Source: DAOUKH01 sp964291475
GTDB taxonomy: Bacteria > Chloroflexota > Dehalococcoidia > SHYB01
Assembly: GCA_964291475.2 (NCBI GenBank)
Contig: OZ220063.1
Span: forward strand, 62,001-126,000
Direction: 5' to 3'
Length of the DNA stretch: 64,000 bases
The notes below the pieces were generated by a model. The model ran no database searches and was not told the origin of the DNA. It saw nothing but the letters and a program-made list of their open reading frames with translations. Of this stretch, positions 54,481 through 64,000 are shown piece after piece. The first letter of the stretch is position 1. Each line of letters starts with the position of its first letter. Both the position numbers and the translations under genes were made by a program.

Positions 54481-55554
54481 GTGAAGGTCTCTGTCGGCTT
54501 CAACTTCGACGGCGGCGTGATGGCGTGGGACGACCTCGCGGAGTACGCGCGAGCGGCGGAGCGCCTCGGCGTCGAGAGCATCTGGTCGCCCGAGGGGTGG
54601 GGCTTCGACGGCGCGACGCCGTTGGCCTTCCTCGCCGGCAAGACCTCGACCATCAAGCTGGGGACCGGCATCCTCCAGATCGGGGCGCGCACCCCGGCGA
54701 ATCTCGCCATGACCGCCCTGTCGCTGCACTCGATATCCGGGGGCCGGTTCATCCTCGGCATCGGAACGAGCGGGCCGCAGGTGATCGAAGGCCTGCATGG
54801 CGTGGTCTTCGACCAACCCGTGCGGCGCACCCGCGAGACCGTCGAGATCCTCAAAAAGGCCTTCGCAGGCGAGCGCCTCTCCTACGAAGGCGAGCACTTT
54901 CGTCTCCCCGTCCGCGAGGGTGAAGGCAAGGCCCTGCGGCTCTCGGCGCCGCCCGCCGACGTGCCGGTCTACATCGCGGCGATGGGGCCGGCGAACCTCC
55001 GCCTCACCGGCGAGGTCGCCGACGGCTGGCGCGGCATCTACGTCATGCCCGAGCGCGCCGGCGTCTCGATGCAGCCGATCGCGGAGGGCGCCGCCAAAGC
55101 GGGGCGCACGCTCGCCGACGTCGATCTCCAGGGCAACGGCACGGTGTGGTTCACCGAAGAGCCCGAGGCCGCCATCGAGGAGCTGAGCACGCGGCTCGCC
55201 TTCACCCTCGGCGGCATGGGGTCGCGCCAGAACAACTTCTACAACAATTCCTACACCCGGGCAGGGTTCGCCGACGAGGCCAAGGAAATCCAGCGCCTCT
55301 GGCTCGAAGGGAAGCGCGACGAGGCGCGCAACCTGGTGCCGCGGGAGCTCGCGGCGATGACCCACCTGGTCGGCGACGATAAAGCGATCAAGGCGCGCAT
55401 CCGTGCCTACCGGGACGCCGGCTTCAATACGCTCAACGTGGCGGTGCGCCAGGGGGCGACGCCGCCCGCCGAGCTGGGCCTCAACGACCGCATCGCGCTG
55501 CTCGAGCGCGTCATGGACTTGGTGGGACGGGTGAACGCGGAGGCCGGCTCTTAG
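54481..55554 (+). CDS. LLM-class flavin-dependent oxidoreductase
   Basis: A 357-residue luciferase-like TIM-barrel protein. SVGFNFDGGVMAWDDLAEYA, IKLGTGILQIGARTPANLAM and RFILGIGTSGPQVIEG are typical of F420-dependent members. It starts with GTG behind AAGGAGG. LLM proteins in this kind of genome oxidise or mono-oxygenate diverse organic molecules; which cofactor (F420 or FMN) is used is not proven. It is followed 37 bases later by an enoyl-CoA hydratase gene. Confidence 0.93.
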   Translation: MKVSVGFNFDGGVMAWDDLAEYARAAERLGVESIWSPEGWGFDGATPLAFLAGKTSTIKLGTGILQIGARTPANLAMTALSLHSISGGRFILGIGTSGPQVIEGLHGVVFDQPVRRTRETVEILKKAFAGERLSYEGEHFRLPVREGEGKALRLSAPPADVPVYIAAMGPANLRLTGEVADGWRGIYVMPERAGVSMQPIAEGAAKAGRTLADVDLQGNGTVWFTEEPEAAIEELSTRLAFTLGGMGSRQNNFYNNSYTRAGFADEAKEIQRLWLEGKRDEARNLVPRELAAMTHLVGDDKAIKARIRAYRDAGFNTLNVAVRQGATPPAELGLNDRIALLERVMDLVGRVNAEAGS

Positions 55555-55591
55555 GTCGGCACTCCGAAGCGCAGCAAGAAGGAGCGACCGC

Positions 55592-56395
55592 GTGGGCAAG
55601 TACGACCACTACGAAGAAGAGCACCTGAAGGTCGAGGTGACCGACCGCGTTGCGCTCGTCACGATGAACCGGCCCGAGAAGCGGAACGCCATCAACCCCG
55701 CCCTGCATCATGGGTTGGAGCGAGCGTTCCGCGACCTTGGCACCGACCCGGACATTGGGGCGATCGTGTTGACCGGGGCCGGGACCGCCTTCTGCGCGGG
55801 CGGCGACTTCGGTCCGCAGACCGACGAGAGCCGCGGAGCATCGGCGCCGACGTCGATCACGCGGGGGCCGAAATACCTCGTCCAGAACATGGTCAATGCG
55901 GAGGCGCCGACGATCGCGGCGATCAACGGCCCGGCTGCGGGCCTCGGCGCGACCGTCGCGCTGCTCTGCGACGTGACGTTCATGGCGGATAACGCCCGCA
56001 TCGGTGACACCCACGTCAATCTGGGTCTCGTGGCCGGCGACGGCGGCGCCGTCATCTGGCCGCTGCTCATCGGCCCCCACCGCGCCAAGGAGTTCCTGAT
56101 GGCGGGCAGGTACGCCGACGGGGAAACGGCGGACAGGATCGGCCTCGTCAATCACGTCGTGCCCGCCGACAAGCTGCTCGACGAGGCGATGGCCTACGCC
56201 GGGCAACTGGCCAACGGGCCGGCGGCGGCGGTGCGCTGGACGAAGATGGCGATCAACCGCATGGTCTGGCAGAACCTCAACCTCGTGCTAGAGATGAGCC
56301 TCGCGACCGAGGCCCTCTCCGTCCGCACCGAGGACCACAAGGAAGCGGTCGCGGCGTTCCAGCAGAAGCGCGCGCCGAACTTCCGCGGACTCTAG
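55592..56395 (+). CDS. Enoyl-CoA hydratase/isomerase family protein
   Basis: A 267-residue crotonase-fold protein starting with GTG after AAGGAGCG. LVTMNRPEKRNAIN, GAGTAFCAGGDFG, AINGPAAGLGATVALLCDV and NLGLVAGDGGAVIWPLLIG are family blocks. It is probably co-transcribed with the LLM oxidoreductase gene. Confidence 0.92.
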   Translation: MGKYDHYEEEHLKVEVTDRVALVTMNRPEKRNAINPALHHGLERAFRDLGTDPDIGAIVLTGAGTAFCAGGDFGPQTDESRGASAPTSITRGPKYLVQNMVNAEAPTIAAINGPAAGLGATVALLCDVTFMADNARIGDTHVNLGLVAGDGGAVIWPLLIGPHRAKEFLMAGRYADGETADRIGLVNHVVPADKLLDEAMAYAGQLANGPAAAVRWTKMAINRMVWQNLNLVLEMSLATEALSVRTEDHKEAVAAFQQKRAPNFRGL

Positions 56396-56423
56396 GCGAG
56401 CACTTTCTCACCGAGTCGGCGCC

Positions 56424-57638
<1,215 letters not shown>

Positions 57639-57702
57639 GATAAAGGCCGCGGCCCAATCGTCTACAATGTCCGCCGCATGCGCGCGGGGGCGCAAGGCGG
57701 CG

Positions 57703-58611
57703 ATGACGCAGCAGCACGTGTACTCAGGAAATCCGCTCGACCGCGGCGAGCGGGAGCGCCGCGACGAGGCGTGGATCGCCGCGAGCGCAGCCGATCCGGC
57801 CAGCAGGATACTGCCCCTCAACGGCCTCAAGGTCGCCGTGCGTCACGACGGCCCTCCCGCTCTGCAATGGCTGAGCCCGGCGGAGCTCGAGGGCCTGGGC
57901 GGAAGCCCACTGGTCGTGCTGCTGGGGCTCCGCGACGGTGTGGCCCATTTCGCGGCGGACGTCTCCGCGCTCAGCGGCACGAACGGCGCCCTCCGTTTCG
58001 AAGACGCCCGCGCCGCCGCGGCCTTCCTCTCCCGCGAGGACGCCGGGGTCGTCGCGCAAGCGCGGGCGCACGTGGGCTGGCACCAGCGCCACGGCTTCTG
58101 CTCCGTCTGCGGCCTGCCCACCGCCATCGGACGCGGCGGCCAGGTCCGGACCTGCGGTGCCTGCGGCGCGGAACACTTTCCACGCACCGACCCCGTCGTC
58201 ATCGTCGTCGTCTCCGACGGCGATCGTTGCCTGCTAGGCCAGTCGTGGGGAAGGCTGGCCGCCTCCAAGATGTACTCCGCCCTCGCGGGCTTCATGGACC
58301 AGGGCGAATCGATCGAAGAGGCGGTGGCGCGAGAGGTCTGGGAGGAGGCCGGCATCAGGGCCGTCGACGTCCGCTACCACTCGTCGCAGCCCTGGCCATT
58401 CCCGTCGTCCCTCATGATCGGCTGCCACGCGACAGCCGCGACCACGGACATCCACAAGGACGACGAAGAGATGACCGACGTCCGCTGGTTCAGCCGCGCC
58501 GAGGTGCGGGCGGCGCTGGCGGGAGAGGGCGAGACGCTCTCTCTCCCCGGCCCCTTCGCCATCGCCCACCACCTGATCCGGTCGTGGGCCGAGGGGCACG
58601 TGGGCGCCTAG
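57703..58611 (+). CDS. nudC: NADH pyrophosphatase / RNA decapping Nudix enzyme
   Basis: A 302-residue NudC. The zinc ribbon has CSVCGLPT and CGACGAEHFPRTDP; the Nudix box is GFMDQGESIEEAVAREVWEE, and the NudC-specific SQPWPFPSSLM follows. It hydrolyses NADH and NAD-capped RNA. I chose ATG 57703; an in-frame ATG at 57667 is possible. It shares four bases at its end with the convergent amidohydrolase gene. Confidence 0.95.
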   Translation: MTQQHVYSGNPLDRGERERRDEAWIAASAADPASRILPLNGLKVAVRHDGPPALQWLSPAELEGLGGSPLVVLLGLRDGVAHFAADVSALSGTNGALRFEDARAAAAFLSREDAGVVAQARAHVGWHQRHGFCSVCGLPTAIGRGGQVRTCGACGAEHFPRTDPVVIVVVSDGDRCLLGQSWGRLAASKMYSALAGFMDQGESIEEAVAREVWEEAGIRAVDVRYHSSQPWPFPSSLMIGCHATAATTDIHKDDEEMTDVRWFSRAEVRAALAGEGETLSLPGPFAIAHHLIRSWAEGHVGA

Positions 58612-59897
58612 ACCGGCGCGGCGGCAAGCTCGACGCCGAACTGCTCGGCGGCGTTGGCGCCCATCATGCGCCTGATGGCCTTCTCAGGCACGTTGGCGCC
58701 GGCCAGCATGTCGATGGCGTCGTGGGCACTCGTCGTGTCGTGGTGGGGATAGCGCGAGCCCCAGACGACTTTCTCCTCGAAGACGTGCGGGAGCTTCTGC
58801 ACGAGGCGCTCCTCGGCGTCGAAGCCAAGCGCGACGTGTCCCTCTTCCCACATCCGTTCGGGGTCGGTCCGCACCGGGTAGTAGTGGAGCAGCGGGATCA
58901 CGCGGGTGGAGGCCTCCATCTTCTCAAGCACCTCCTCCATCCACGAGGCCTTCCCATGCGCCACGACGACCTTCATGTCGGGGAACCGCTGCATGACGGT
59001 GAAGCCGATGAGCGTCGAGGCGACGAACATGTGGTTATCGAGCCAATAGGACAGGATCGGCGCGATGGGGTGGCCCATGGGCCGGGCCGACCCGCCCGAC
59101 GCTCCGCCCCCGGAGAACGGTCCGGCGCCCGCCGCCGCGGGGACCCCTCCTAGGAGACCGGCGGCTTGGGCCAGTCTGCCGTGCACCTTCTCCACGAACG
59201 GCCCGTGGGAGGTCCACTCAGGGCTCCACAACCCCGGCGTGGGATGGACGGCGGCGGTGATCCCGAGCGCCTCGATCTCGGCCCACAGCGGATCGTAGGA
59301 GGGATGGGTGAAGTAGCGGCCGTCGATGAACATGGGGCGGAGAAACACCCCGCGGAAGCAGTCGGTCTTGGCGACACGCGCCAGCTCCTCCAGTGCGAAG
59401 TCGATGTTCTGCAGCGGCAGCATGGCGGCGGCGAACAGCCGGCCCGGCCCGGCGGAGCAGAAGTCCGCGATCCAGTCGTTGTAAGCCCGGGCGAGCGCGT
59501 GGGCGGCGTCGGGATCCTCGACGAGATGAAAGCCCTCGGCGAACCACGTGGGATAGAGGAAGGCCTGATCGACGCCCATGGCGTCCATGTCCCGGAGCCG
59601 GGCCTCGGGATCATGGGCGCCCTCGTTCATGGGGTGAGCGACGGCGGGGTCGAGCTCGCCGACGTCGTCCCACGTCATGCCGGGCCGCCAAATGGCGTGC
59701 CGGGGGATGTTCCGGTTGCCGGTGTCGTGAACGGGCTTGCCATTAATCTTGAGGTATGACCCGAGGCGCCCCTCCTCTCGCCACAACGCGCTCTTGGCAA
59801 AGGCGCGGTAGTCGGCGTCGAGGTAGCGCTCCCAAAGCTCTGGAGGTTCGACGACATGCGTGTCGGAGTCGAAGACGGGAAAACGCTTCACGGGCAT
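58608..59897 (-). CDS. Amidohydrolase-2 family metal-dependent hydrolase
   Basis: A 429-residue TIM-barrel hydrolase or decarboxylase. FPVFDSDTHVVEPPELWERYL has the DxH metal site; GVDQAFLYPTWFAEG, AAVHPTP, VVVAHGKASWMEEVL and WGSRYPHHDTT supply the remaining ligands. A Gly/Ala/Pro-rich insert lies around residues 270-300. It is 36 percent-like by eye to the gene at 59961 in layout; no number was computed. Substrate unknown; relatives decarboxylate or hydrolyse aromatic acids. Confidence 0.9.
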   Translation of the reverse strand: MPVKRFPVFDSDTHVVEPPELWERYLDADYRAFAKSALWREEGRLGSYLKINGKPVHDTGNRNIPRHAIWRPGMTWDDVGELDPAVAHPMNEGAHDPEARLRDMDAMGVDQAFLYPTWFAEGFHLVEDPDAAHALARAYNDWIADFCSAGPGRLFAAAMLPLQNIDFALEELARVAKTDCFRGVFLRPMFIDGRYFTHPSYDPLWAEIEALGITAAVHPTPGLWSPEWTSHGPFVEKVHGRLAQAAGLLGGVPAAAGAGPFSGGGASGGSARPMGHPIAPILSYWLDNHMFVASTLIGFTVMQRFPDMKVVVAHGKASWMEEVLEKMEASTRVIPLLHYYPVRTDPERMWEEGHVALGFDAEERLVQKLPHVFEEKVVWGSRYPHHDTTSAHDAIDMLAGANVPEKAIRRMMGANAAEQFGVELAAAPV

Positions 59898-59960
59898 GGC
59901 AATTCCTTCTACCTGAAGTGATGCCGGCGCCGCCCCCAACGCTGAGGGCCGGCCCCGTTC

Positions 59961-61346
59961 CTAGCGCCGCAGCGCCAAGCTCGGATCAAGCGCACCCTCG
60001 ATCTCGGCTTCGGTGGGCCACCAGTCGGGCCGCTCAATCTCGGTCACACGCTCACGGATGATGTTGGCCGGCGGGTCAATGTCGTAGAGTTTTCGAGCAT
60101 TTTCTCCCAGGAATTTCACCTGGTATTCGATGGGAAGCTCACACGCTCGCATCGTCTCGATTGCCTTCCATGCATCGTCACCGTCATGGTGGTAGACGTC
60201 CGACGACCACGCCAGAATATCTTCATAGAATTCAGGCAACCTCGACGGCGGTGATTCGTCGCCTTCAAAGCCGGTGACGCAATGCCGGTTGAACGTCTCA
60301 CTTGGCAGGTCTTTGAGCGGTCGGTAGCGCCGGTCGTTGCGATAGAGTTTGTAGGCTTTGTCGCACTCGTCGAGCAGAAAACTGAGCCACGTCGACGAGG
60401 CTTCGAATACCGCGGCCTTGATCTTGGGATGCCGTTCAAAGAAGCCCGACATCAGCGTGAGGACCACCCACATCGAGGCCTCGGCCTGGAAGTTCTGCAC
60501 GTTGGTAAGGAAGAAGTGCGGCAGGCCGGCTGAGCGCACCGTCCTGCCGATGAGCTCGGCCCCGGAATACTGCTCGGTGTAACCGGGCGGCTTCAGCGAG
60601 CCCGCCGCGGGGAAGGGGTGCATCCCATAGACCACGCCCGTCTCCTCCATCGCGTTCCATAGCGGCTCGTACTTGGGTTGAATTGGGTAGTTCCCCATTG
60701 CGTCGATCGGCCGTACGAGGCCGACGCGACAGCCCTGTTCCGCGACCCGGTAGAGCTCCTTGACGGCGTACTTGGGATTCTGCAGGGGAAGCATGGCCGC
60801 GAAGTAGAGCCGCTCCGGGTCCTCTTGGCAAAACTCGTGGGCCCAACTGTTGTAGGCCTTGCAGAAGGCCCTCGCCCCGAGGGAGTCCTGCAACCAGGGA
60901 TAGGTGTCGATATCGGTCGGGATGATCATCACCTGGTCGATGCCCTGGACGTCCATGTCGCGCAGGCGGGGCTTCGGCTCGTACGAGCCCTTGTGGTCGA
61001 GATAGTCTGCCTGCTCGGTGTCCATCGCCGTAGCGGGGTTGAGGTTGCGCACGTTGAAGGCGCGTTGGACGTCGTGCTTCATGCCCGGACCGGCGCACGT
61101 CAGCACGTGCAGCATTCCCGGCACGCCGCCGACACGCTGAGAACCGATACCCACGCCGGCCTTGCCGTTGACGATCAGCTGCCCGCTGTCGGAATCGAAC
61201 CAGATGGTCGTCTTGAGCGCCTGCAGCTCGTCGTCGGAGAGGTACTCGTGGGCCCGCTCCCAGATGACCGGCGGCTCCGTGACGTGGGCGTCGCAGTCAA
61301 ACGTGGCGAAGTCCTTGGTCATCGGCTCGAATCGCTGCACGGGCAT
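59961..61346 (-). CDS. Amidohydrolase-2 family metal-dependent hydrolase
   Basis: A 461-residue relative of its downstream neighbour: FATFDCDAHVTEPPVIWERA, GIDQVMIIPTDIDTYPWL, YGMHPFPAAG, KAAVFEASSTWLSFLLDE and SSDVYHHDGDDAW. It starts at ATG 61346. Both genes begin MPVxRF and share the DAH/DTH-VxEPPxxWER start, so they look like an old tandem duplication. They may act on two related substrates. Confidence 0.9.
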   Translation of the reverse strand: MPVQRFEPMTKDFATFDCDAHVTEPPVIWERAHEYLSDDELQALKTTIWFDSDSGQLIVNGKAGVGIGSQRVGGVPGMLHVLTCAGPGMKHDVQRAFNVRNLNPATAMDTEQADYLDHKGSYEPKPRLRDMDVQGIDQVMIIPTDIDTYPWLQDSLGARAFCKAYNSWAHEFCQEDPERLYFAAMLPLQNPKYAVKELYRVAEQGCRVGLVRPIDAMGNYPIQPKYEPLWNAMEETGVVYGMHPFPAAGSLKPPGYTEQYSGAELIGRTVRSAGLPHFFLTNVQNFQAEASMWVVLTLMSGFFERHPKIKAAVFEASSTWLSFLLDECDKAYKLYRNDRRYRPLKDLPSETFNRHCVTGFEGDESPPSRLPEFYEDILAWSSDVYHHDGDDAWKAIETMRACELPIEYQVKFLGENARKLYDIDPPANIIRERVTEIERPDWWPTEAEIEGALDPSLALRR

Positions 61347-61533
61347 GGGGCACCTCTGGCGGGAGTTCTCCAACCTTCCTTCCACTTATGTAGGGCAGAG
61401 CGTGGGGAAAGTCAACCGGCCCACCACGGTCGGCCGTCGAAACGGATACCGTGGGGCGTCACAACAAGTCGCCCCGCCCCCGGTAAGGACGCGGCGATTG
61501 TCGAGTGAAAACGGGCAGGGCCGAGAGGCCCGG

Positions 61534-61818
61534 CTACGACTTTCTGGGCCGGCCGGGGCGCCGCTTCTTGGTCCAGAAGATCAGCCGGTCGCCGTCTTTC
61601 CGAATCTCCAGAGCCTTGCCGGACTGACGCATGGCGTCGCCAAGCCGCCTTCTCAATGTTCTCGGGTTTTCACCGGCGGAAGACTCGATGACGCCGGCAC
61701 TTCCTTCACGTTCCGCCTGCTCGATAAAGCCGACGTATTCGGCGATGATCTTTGCCCGCGCCGACGGCATGGTCTTCACTTTGGCTTCCGCCAGACTGAT
61801 AGTGCTGAACTTCGGCAT
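61534..61818 (-). CDS. Small basic protein with AT-hook-like tail
   Basis: A 94-residue protein. The first two thirds are helical (SLAEAKVKTMPSARAKIIAE), and the C-terminus is KKRRPGRPRKS, matching the GRP core of an AT-hook DNA-binding motif. Not otherwise recognised. It has an AGGGAGAAGAA site and its own TATAAT box. Confidence 0.75.
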   Translation of the reverse strand: MPKFSTISLAEAKVKTMPSARAKIIAEYVGFIEQAEREGSAGVIESSAGENPRTLRRRLGDAMRQSGKALEIRKDGDRLIFWTKKRRPGRPRKS

Positions 61819-61849
61819 TTCTTCTCCCTAACTGTCTTGATGCGATGTC

Positions 61850-61855
61850 ATTATA
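61850..61855 (-). promoter_or_regulatory. -10 box of the small basic protein gene
   Basis: A perfect TATAAT on the minus strand 32 bases before the ATG; a GTTGAG at about 17 bases upstream is a weak -35. Confidence 0.5.
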
Positions 61856-61995
61856 CAACCGCTTGGCGAGCCTCAACTAATGGAAGTGACTCGCGCTATT
61901 CACGACCAGCGTTTATTACGGGAGTGGAGGGCTCCGGAAGTTCAACCGATCGAAGAAACGAGACCCGTGATTCAACTAGAAGGCCGTGAGCTGGG

Positions 61996-63129
61996 TCACC
62001 ACTGCACGAACATGGGCATCACAACGTGAATGAACTCAGAGTCGTCGACAGGCCTGATCAGGCCAGGGCTGGACGGGCTGTTCGTTTCAAGTGTCACTTT
62101 GCCCTTGGCGACGACCGCGAGCACGTCAGTCAGATACTTGCTATTAAAGGCTATCTTCGAATCGGGCCCTTCGACCTCGGCATCGATCTCGCCCTGATCG
62201 TCGCCCACTTCTTCGGCACGCGCCGACACTAGAAGACTCCCCTTGCTTTCTCCATCCACCGGCGCCGATTGCAGCCGCACGATGCCGCTCGCGTCGCGGG
62301 CAAAGATCGAGGCGGCGCGCGTCGCCCGCAGAAAGTCCTCGACGTCGACGGTGGTCGTGGTGGTCCGCTCCTGCGGGATGAGCTGTGAATAGTTGGGGAA
62401 CGATCCCTGGACCAGTTGCGAGACGAGGCGGACGTCGTCCATTTCGAAGAGTATCTGGCTCTTCCCCTGGTTGACCGTGATGACGATCGGGTCCTTGGAT
62501 TCCCCGATGAGGCGGTTCACCTCGCCGAGGGCACGCGCCGGCACGATGACCGTCACCGCTTCGCCGACCTCCTCTAGGAGCGAGGCCTTGTCGACGGACA
62601 ACCGGAAGCCGTCCGCGGCCGCCAGTATCATCGTCGACTCGCTGATCTCGGTATTGACGCCGGTGAGCACCGGCCGGGAGTCCTCAGTGGCCGCGGCGAA
62701 AACGACGCGGCTGATCGTCTGGCGCAGTCGTTCGGGATCGAGCTTGGCCTGGACGCCCTCGGTGACCTCGGGAATCGGGGGGAAGTCGTCGGCGTCCATG
62801 CCGCTCAGCCGCGCCTCGAACCGCGCGCACTTCATCTCGAGGCTGCGCGACTCTTCGGTGGTCGTCAACTCGACCCGGTCGTTCGGCAGCGAGTTGACGA
62901 ACTCGGTAAGGACCCGCGCCGGCACGGTGATGGCCCCTTCTTCCTCCACTTGGGCGCCGACCCAGTGCACAATCGCCACTTCCAAGTTGGTGGCGGCGAG
63001 CTTCAGCCTTCCATTCTCGGTGGCGAGCAAGACGTTGTTCGTGATGGGTAGGGTAGTGCGGGTCGCAACGGCTCTGCCGACCACGGCAAGGCCACGGTTG
63101 AGGTTCTCTTGTAAACAGGAGACTTTCAC
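61996..63129 (-). CDS. dnaN: DNA polymerase III sliding clamp (beta subunit)
   Basis: A 377-residue clamp. MKVSCLQENLNRGLAVVGRA, then NNVLLATENGRLKLAATNLE, FNSKYLTDVLAVV and the family C-terminus HVVMPMFVQW are clear. The dimer rings DNA and tethers the polymerase. A TATACT box (minus strand, about 63164-63169) with TTGGCG 18 bases further upstream is the likely promoter. The dnaA gene that usually precedes it is not next to it here; hemL lies upstream. Confidence 0.97.
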   Translation of the reverse strand: MKVSCLQENLNRGLAVVGRAVATRTTLPITNNVLLATENGRLKLAATNLEVAIVHWVGAQVEEEGAITVPARVLTEFVNSLPNDRVELTTTEESRSLEMKCARFEARLSGMDADDFPPIPEVTEGVQAKLDPERLRQTISRVVFAAATEDSRPVLTGVNTEISESTMILAAADGFRLSVDKASLLEEVGEAVTVIVPARALGEVNRLIGESKDPIVITVNQGKSQILFEMDDVRLVSQLVQGSFPNYSQLIPQERTTTTTVDVEDFLRATRAASIFARDASGIVRLQSAPVDGESKGSLLVSARAEEVGDDQGEIDAEVEGPDSKIAFNSKYLTDVLAVVAKGKVTLETNSPSSPGLIRPVDDSEFIHVVMPMFVQW

Positions 63130-63233
63130 GGTTGACTCCAGCCCGAAAAAGTGTGCGGGCGAGTATACCCTATGGGGTAGGCAAGCGCCAACCGGCGGGA
63201 GTCTTTTGTGGTTATCTTCGCCGGCGCCGGATG

Positions 63234-64000
63234 CTACGAACGGCCGGTGAGCGCGGCGCGAGCCGCTTCGAGCGTCCGGTCGACGTCCGCTTCCGAGTGC
63301 GCCGCGGAAACGAACATGGCCTCAAACTGCGACGGCGGCAGGGCGACACCATGGTCGAGCATGGCGTGGAAGTAAGTGGCAAACGCGTCGCGGTCGGACC
63401 GGGCCGCGCTCTCGTAGTCGACGATCGGACCCTCGGCGAAGAACAGCGTCATCACCGAGCCGGCGCGGTTGAAGGCATGCGGACGGCCCGCCTCCGCCAT
63501 GATCCCGCGATACCCCTCCTCGAGCGCCGCGGCGGTCCGTTCGATCCGGTTGTACGCCTCACCCGAGGCGAGCTCGGTCAGCGTGGCGATTCCCGCGGCG
63601 ACGGCGACCGGATTTCCCGAAAGCGTCCCAGCCTGATAGGCCGGCCCGAGCGGCGAGACTTGCTTCATGATCTTGGCGGGCCCTCCATAGGCCCCGATAG
63701 GCATCCCACCGCCAACGACTTTCCCGAGGCAGGTGAGATCGGGCGTCACGCCGTACAACGCCTGCGCGCCGCCGAAAGAGGCGCGGAAGCCGGAGATCAC
63801 CTCGTCGAGGATGAGCAGGGCGCCGGCGGCCTGGGTCAGGCCGCGCAGCGCGGCGAGGAAGCCCTCGGCGGGCGGCACGACGCCCATGTTGCCCGCAATC
63901 GGCTCCACGATCACCGCGGCGACGTTGTCGGGGTTGGCTTCTAGGAGCACTCGCACGGATTCAGCATCGTTGTAGCGAGCTACCAGCGTCTCGCGGGCAT
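63234..64000 (-). CDS. hemL: Glutamate-1-semialdehyde 2,1-aminomutase (partial)
   Basis: The C-terminal 255 or so residues are present; the N-terminus lies beyond the right edge, and the frame stays open to base 64000. VEPIAGNMGVVPPAEGFLAA, LILDEVISGFRASFGGAQ, LTCLGKVVGGGMPIGAYGG with the PLP lysine and PAYQAGTLSGNPVAVAAG are the HemL signature. It makes 5-aminolevulinate in the C5 heme pathway, linking to hemW in this window. Confidence 0.96.
   Translation of the reverse strand, partial: ARETLVARYNDAESVRVLLEANPDNVAAVIVEPIAGNMGVVPPAEGFLAALRGLTQAAGALLILDEVISGFRASFGGAQALYGVTPDLTCLGKVVGGGMPIGAYGGPAKIMKQVSPLGPAYQAGTLSGNPVAVAAGIATLTELASGEAYNRIERTAAALEEGYRGIMAEAGRPHAFNRAGSVMTLFFAEGPIVDYESAARSDRDAFATYFHAMLDHGVALPPSQFEAMFVSAAHSEADVDRTLEAARAALTGRS

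Overview
The window is high-GC bacterial DNA. It combines an 11-subunit complex I operon, a succinate dehydrogenase with an HdrB-like subunit, a SelB/UGSC selenocysteine pair, class III CoA-transferases, an LLM flavin oxidoreductase, amidohydrolase-2 enzymes and inositol-phosphate synthase. This mix, with dense palindromic intergenic repeats, resembles Chloroflexota of the Dehalococcoidia/SAR202 kind. That assignment is inference; the complete 23S rRNA gene would settle it.

Layout. 1-3.5 kb (minus): sdhA, sdhB and a cut-off CCG-domain subunit. 3.6-7.3 kb (minus): radical SAM/SPASM protein with a PAP2-type membrane enzyme, then NAD kinase with a Nudix hydrolase. 7.4-17.9 kb (minus): nuoABCDHIJK, a small DUF2007-like gene, nuoLMN, with no nuoEFG. 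18.0-25.3 kb: an AhpD-like protein, a HAS-barrel-like protein, nurA, selB, hemW, then holA (plus) and a PHP phosphoesterase. 25.4-32.5 kb (plus): four class III CoA-transferases with YbjQ, a methyltransferase and an AAC(6')-like acetyltransferase. 33.0-36.6 kb: a lone 23S rRNA gene with its own promoter, leader and processing stem, followed by initiator tRNA-Met and a terminator. 36.7-43.7 kb: a TolB-like lipoprotein, cyclase, metallo-hydrolase, NTF2-like protein, SDR and a UGSC selenoprotein whose Sec codon is an in-frame TGA; this region is full of palindromic repeats. 43.7-47.2 kb: two ABC ATPase/permease pairs. 47.3-51.4 kb: thiolase, DUF35 protein, two enoyl-CoA hydratases and an unknown. 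51.5-61.8 kb: HTH-fused inositol-phosphate synthase, MFS transporter, LLM oxidoreductase, enoyl-CoA hydratase, ChrA, NudC, two amidohydrolases and a small basic protein. 62.0-64 kb: dnaN and a partial hemL.

How it works together. Respiration enters the quinone pool through a complex I without the NADH module (donor probably ferredoxin or another low-potential carrier) and through a succinate dehydrogenase of the CCG-subunit type. The CoA-transferases, hydratases, thiolase and amidohydrolases suggest breakdown of diverse organic acids through CoA thioesters. SelB explains how the UGA in the UGSC gene is read, and a hairpin follows that UGA directly.

Quality note. Six protein genes (selB, hemW, holA, one CoA-transferase, a methyltransferase, a thiolase) are split by apparent small indels, mostly one base in a G or C run and mostly between 21.6 and 30.3 kb. 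I read these as sequence errors rather than gene decay and annotate each as one gene.
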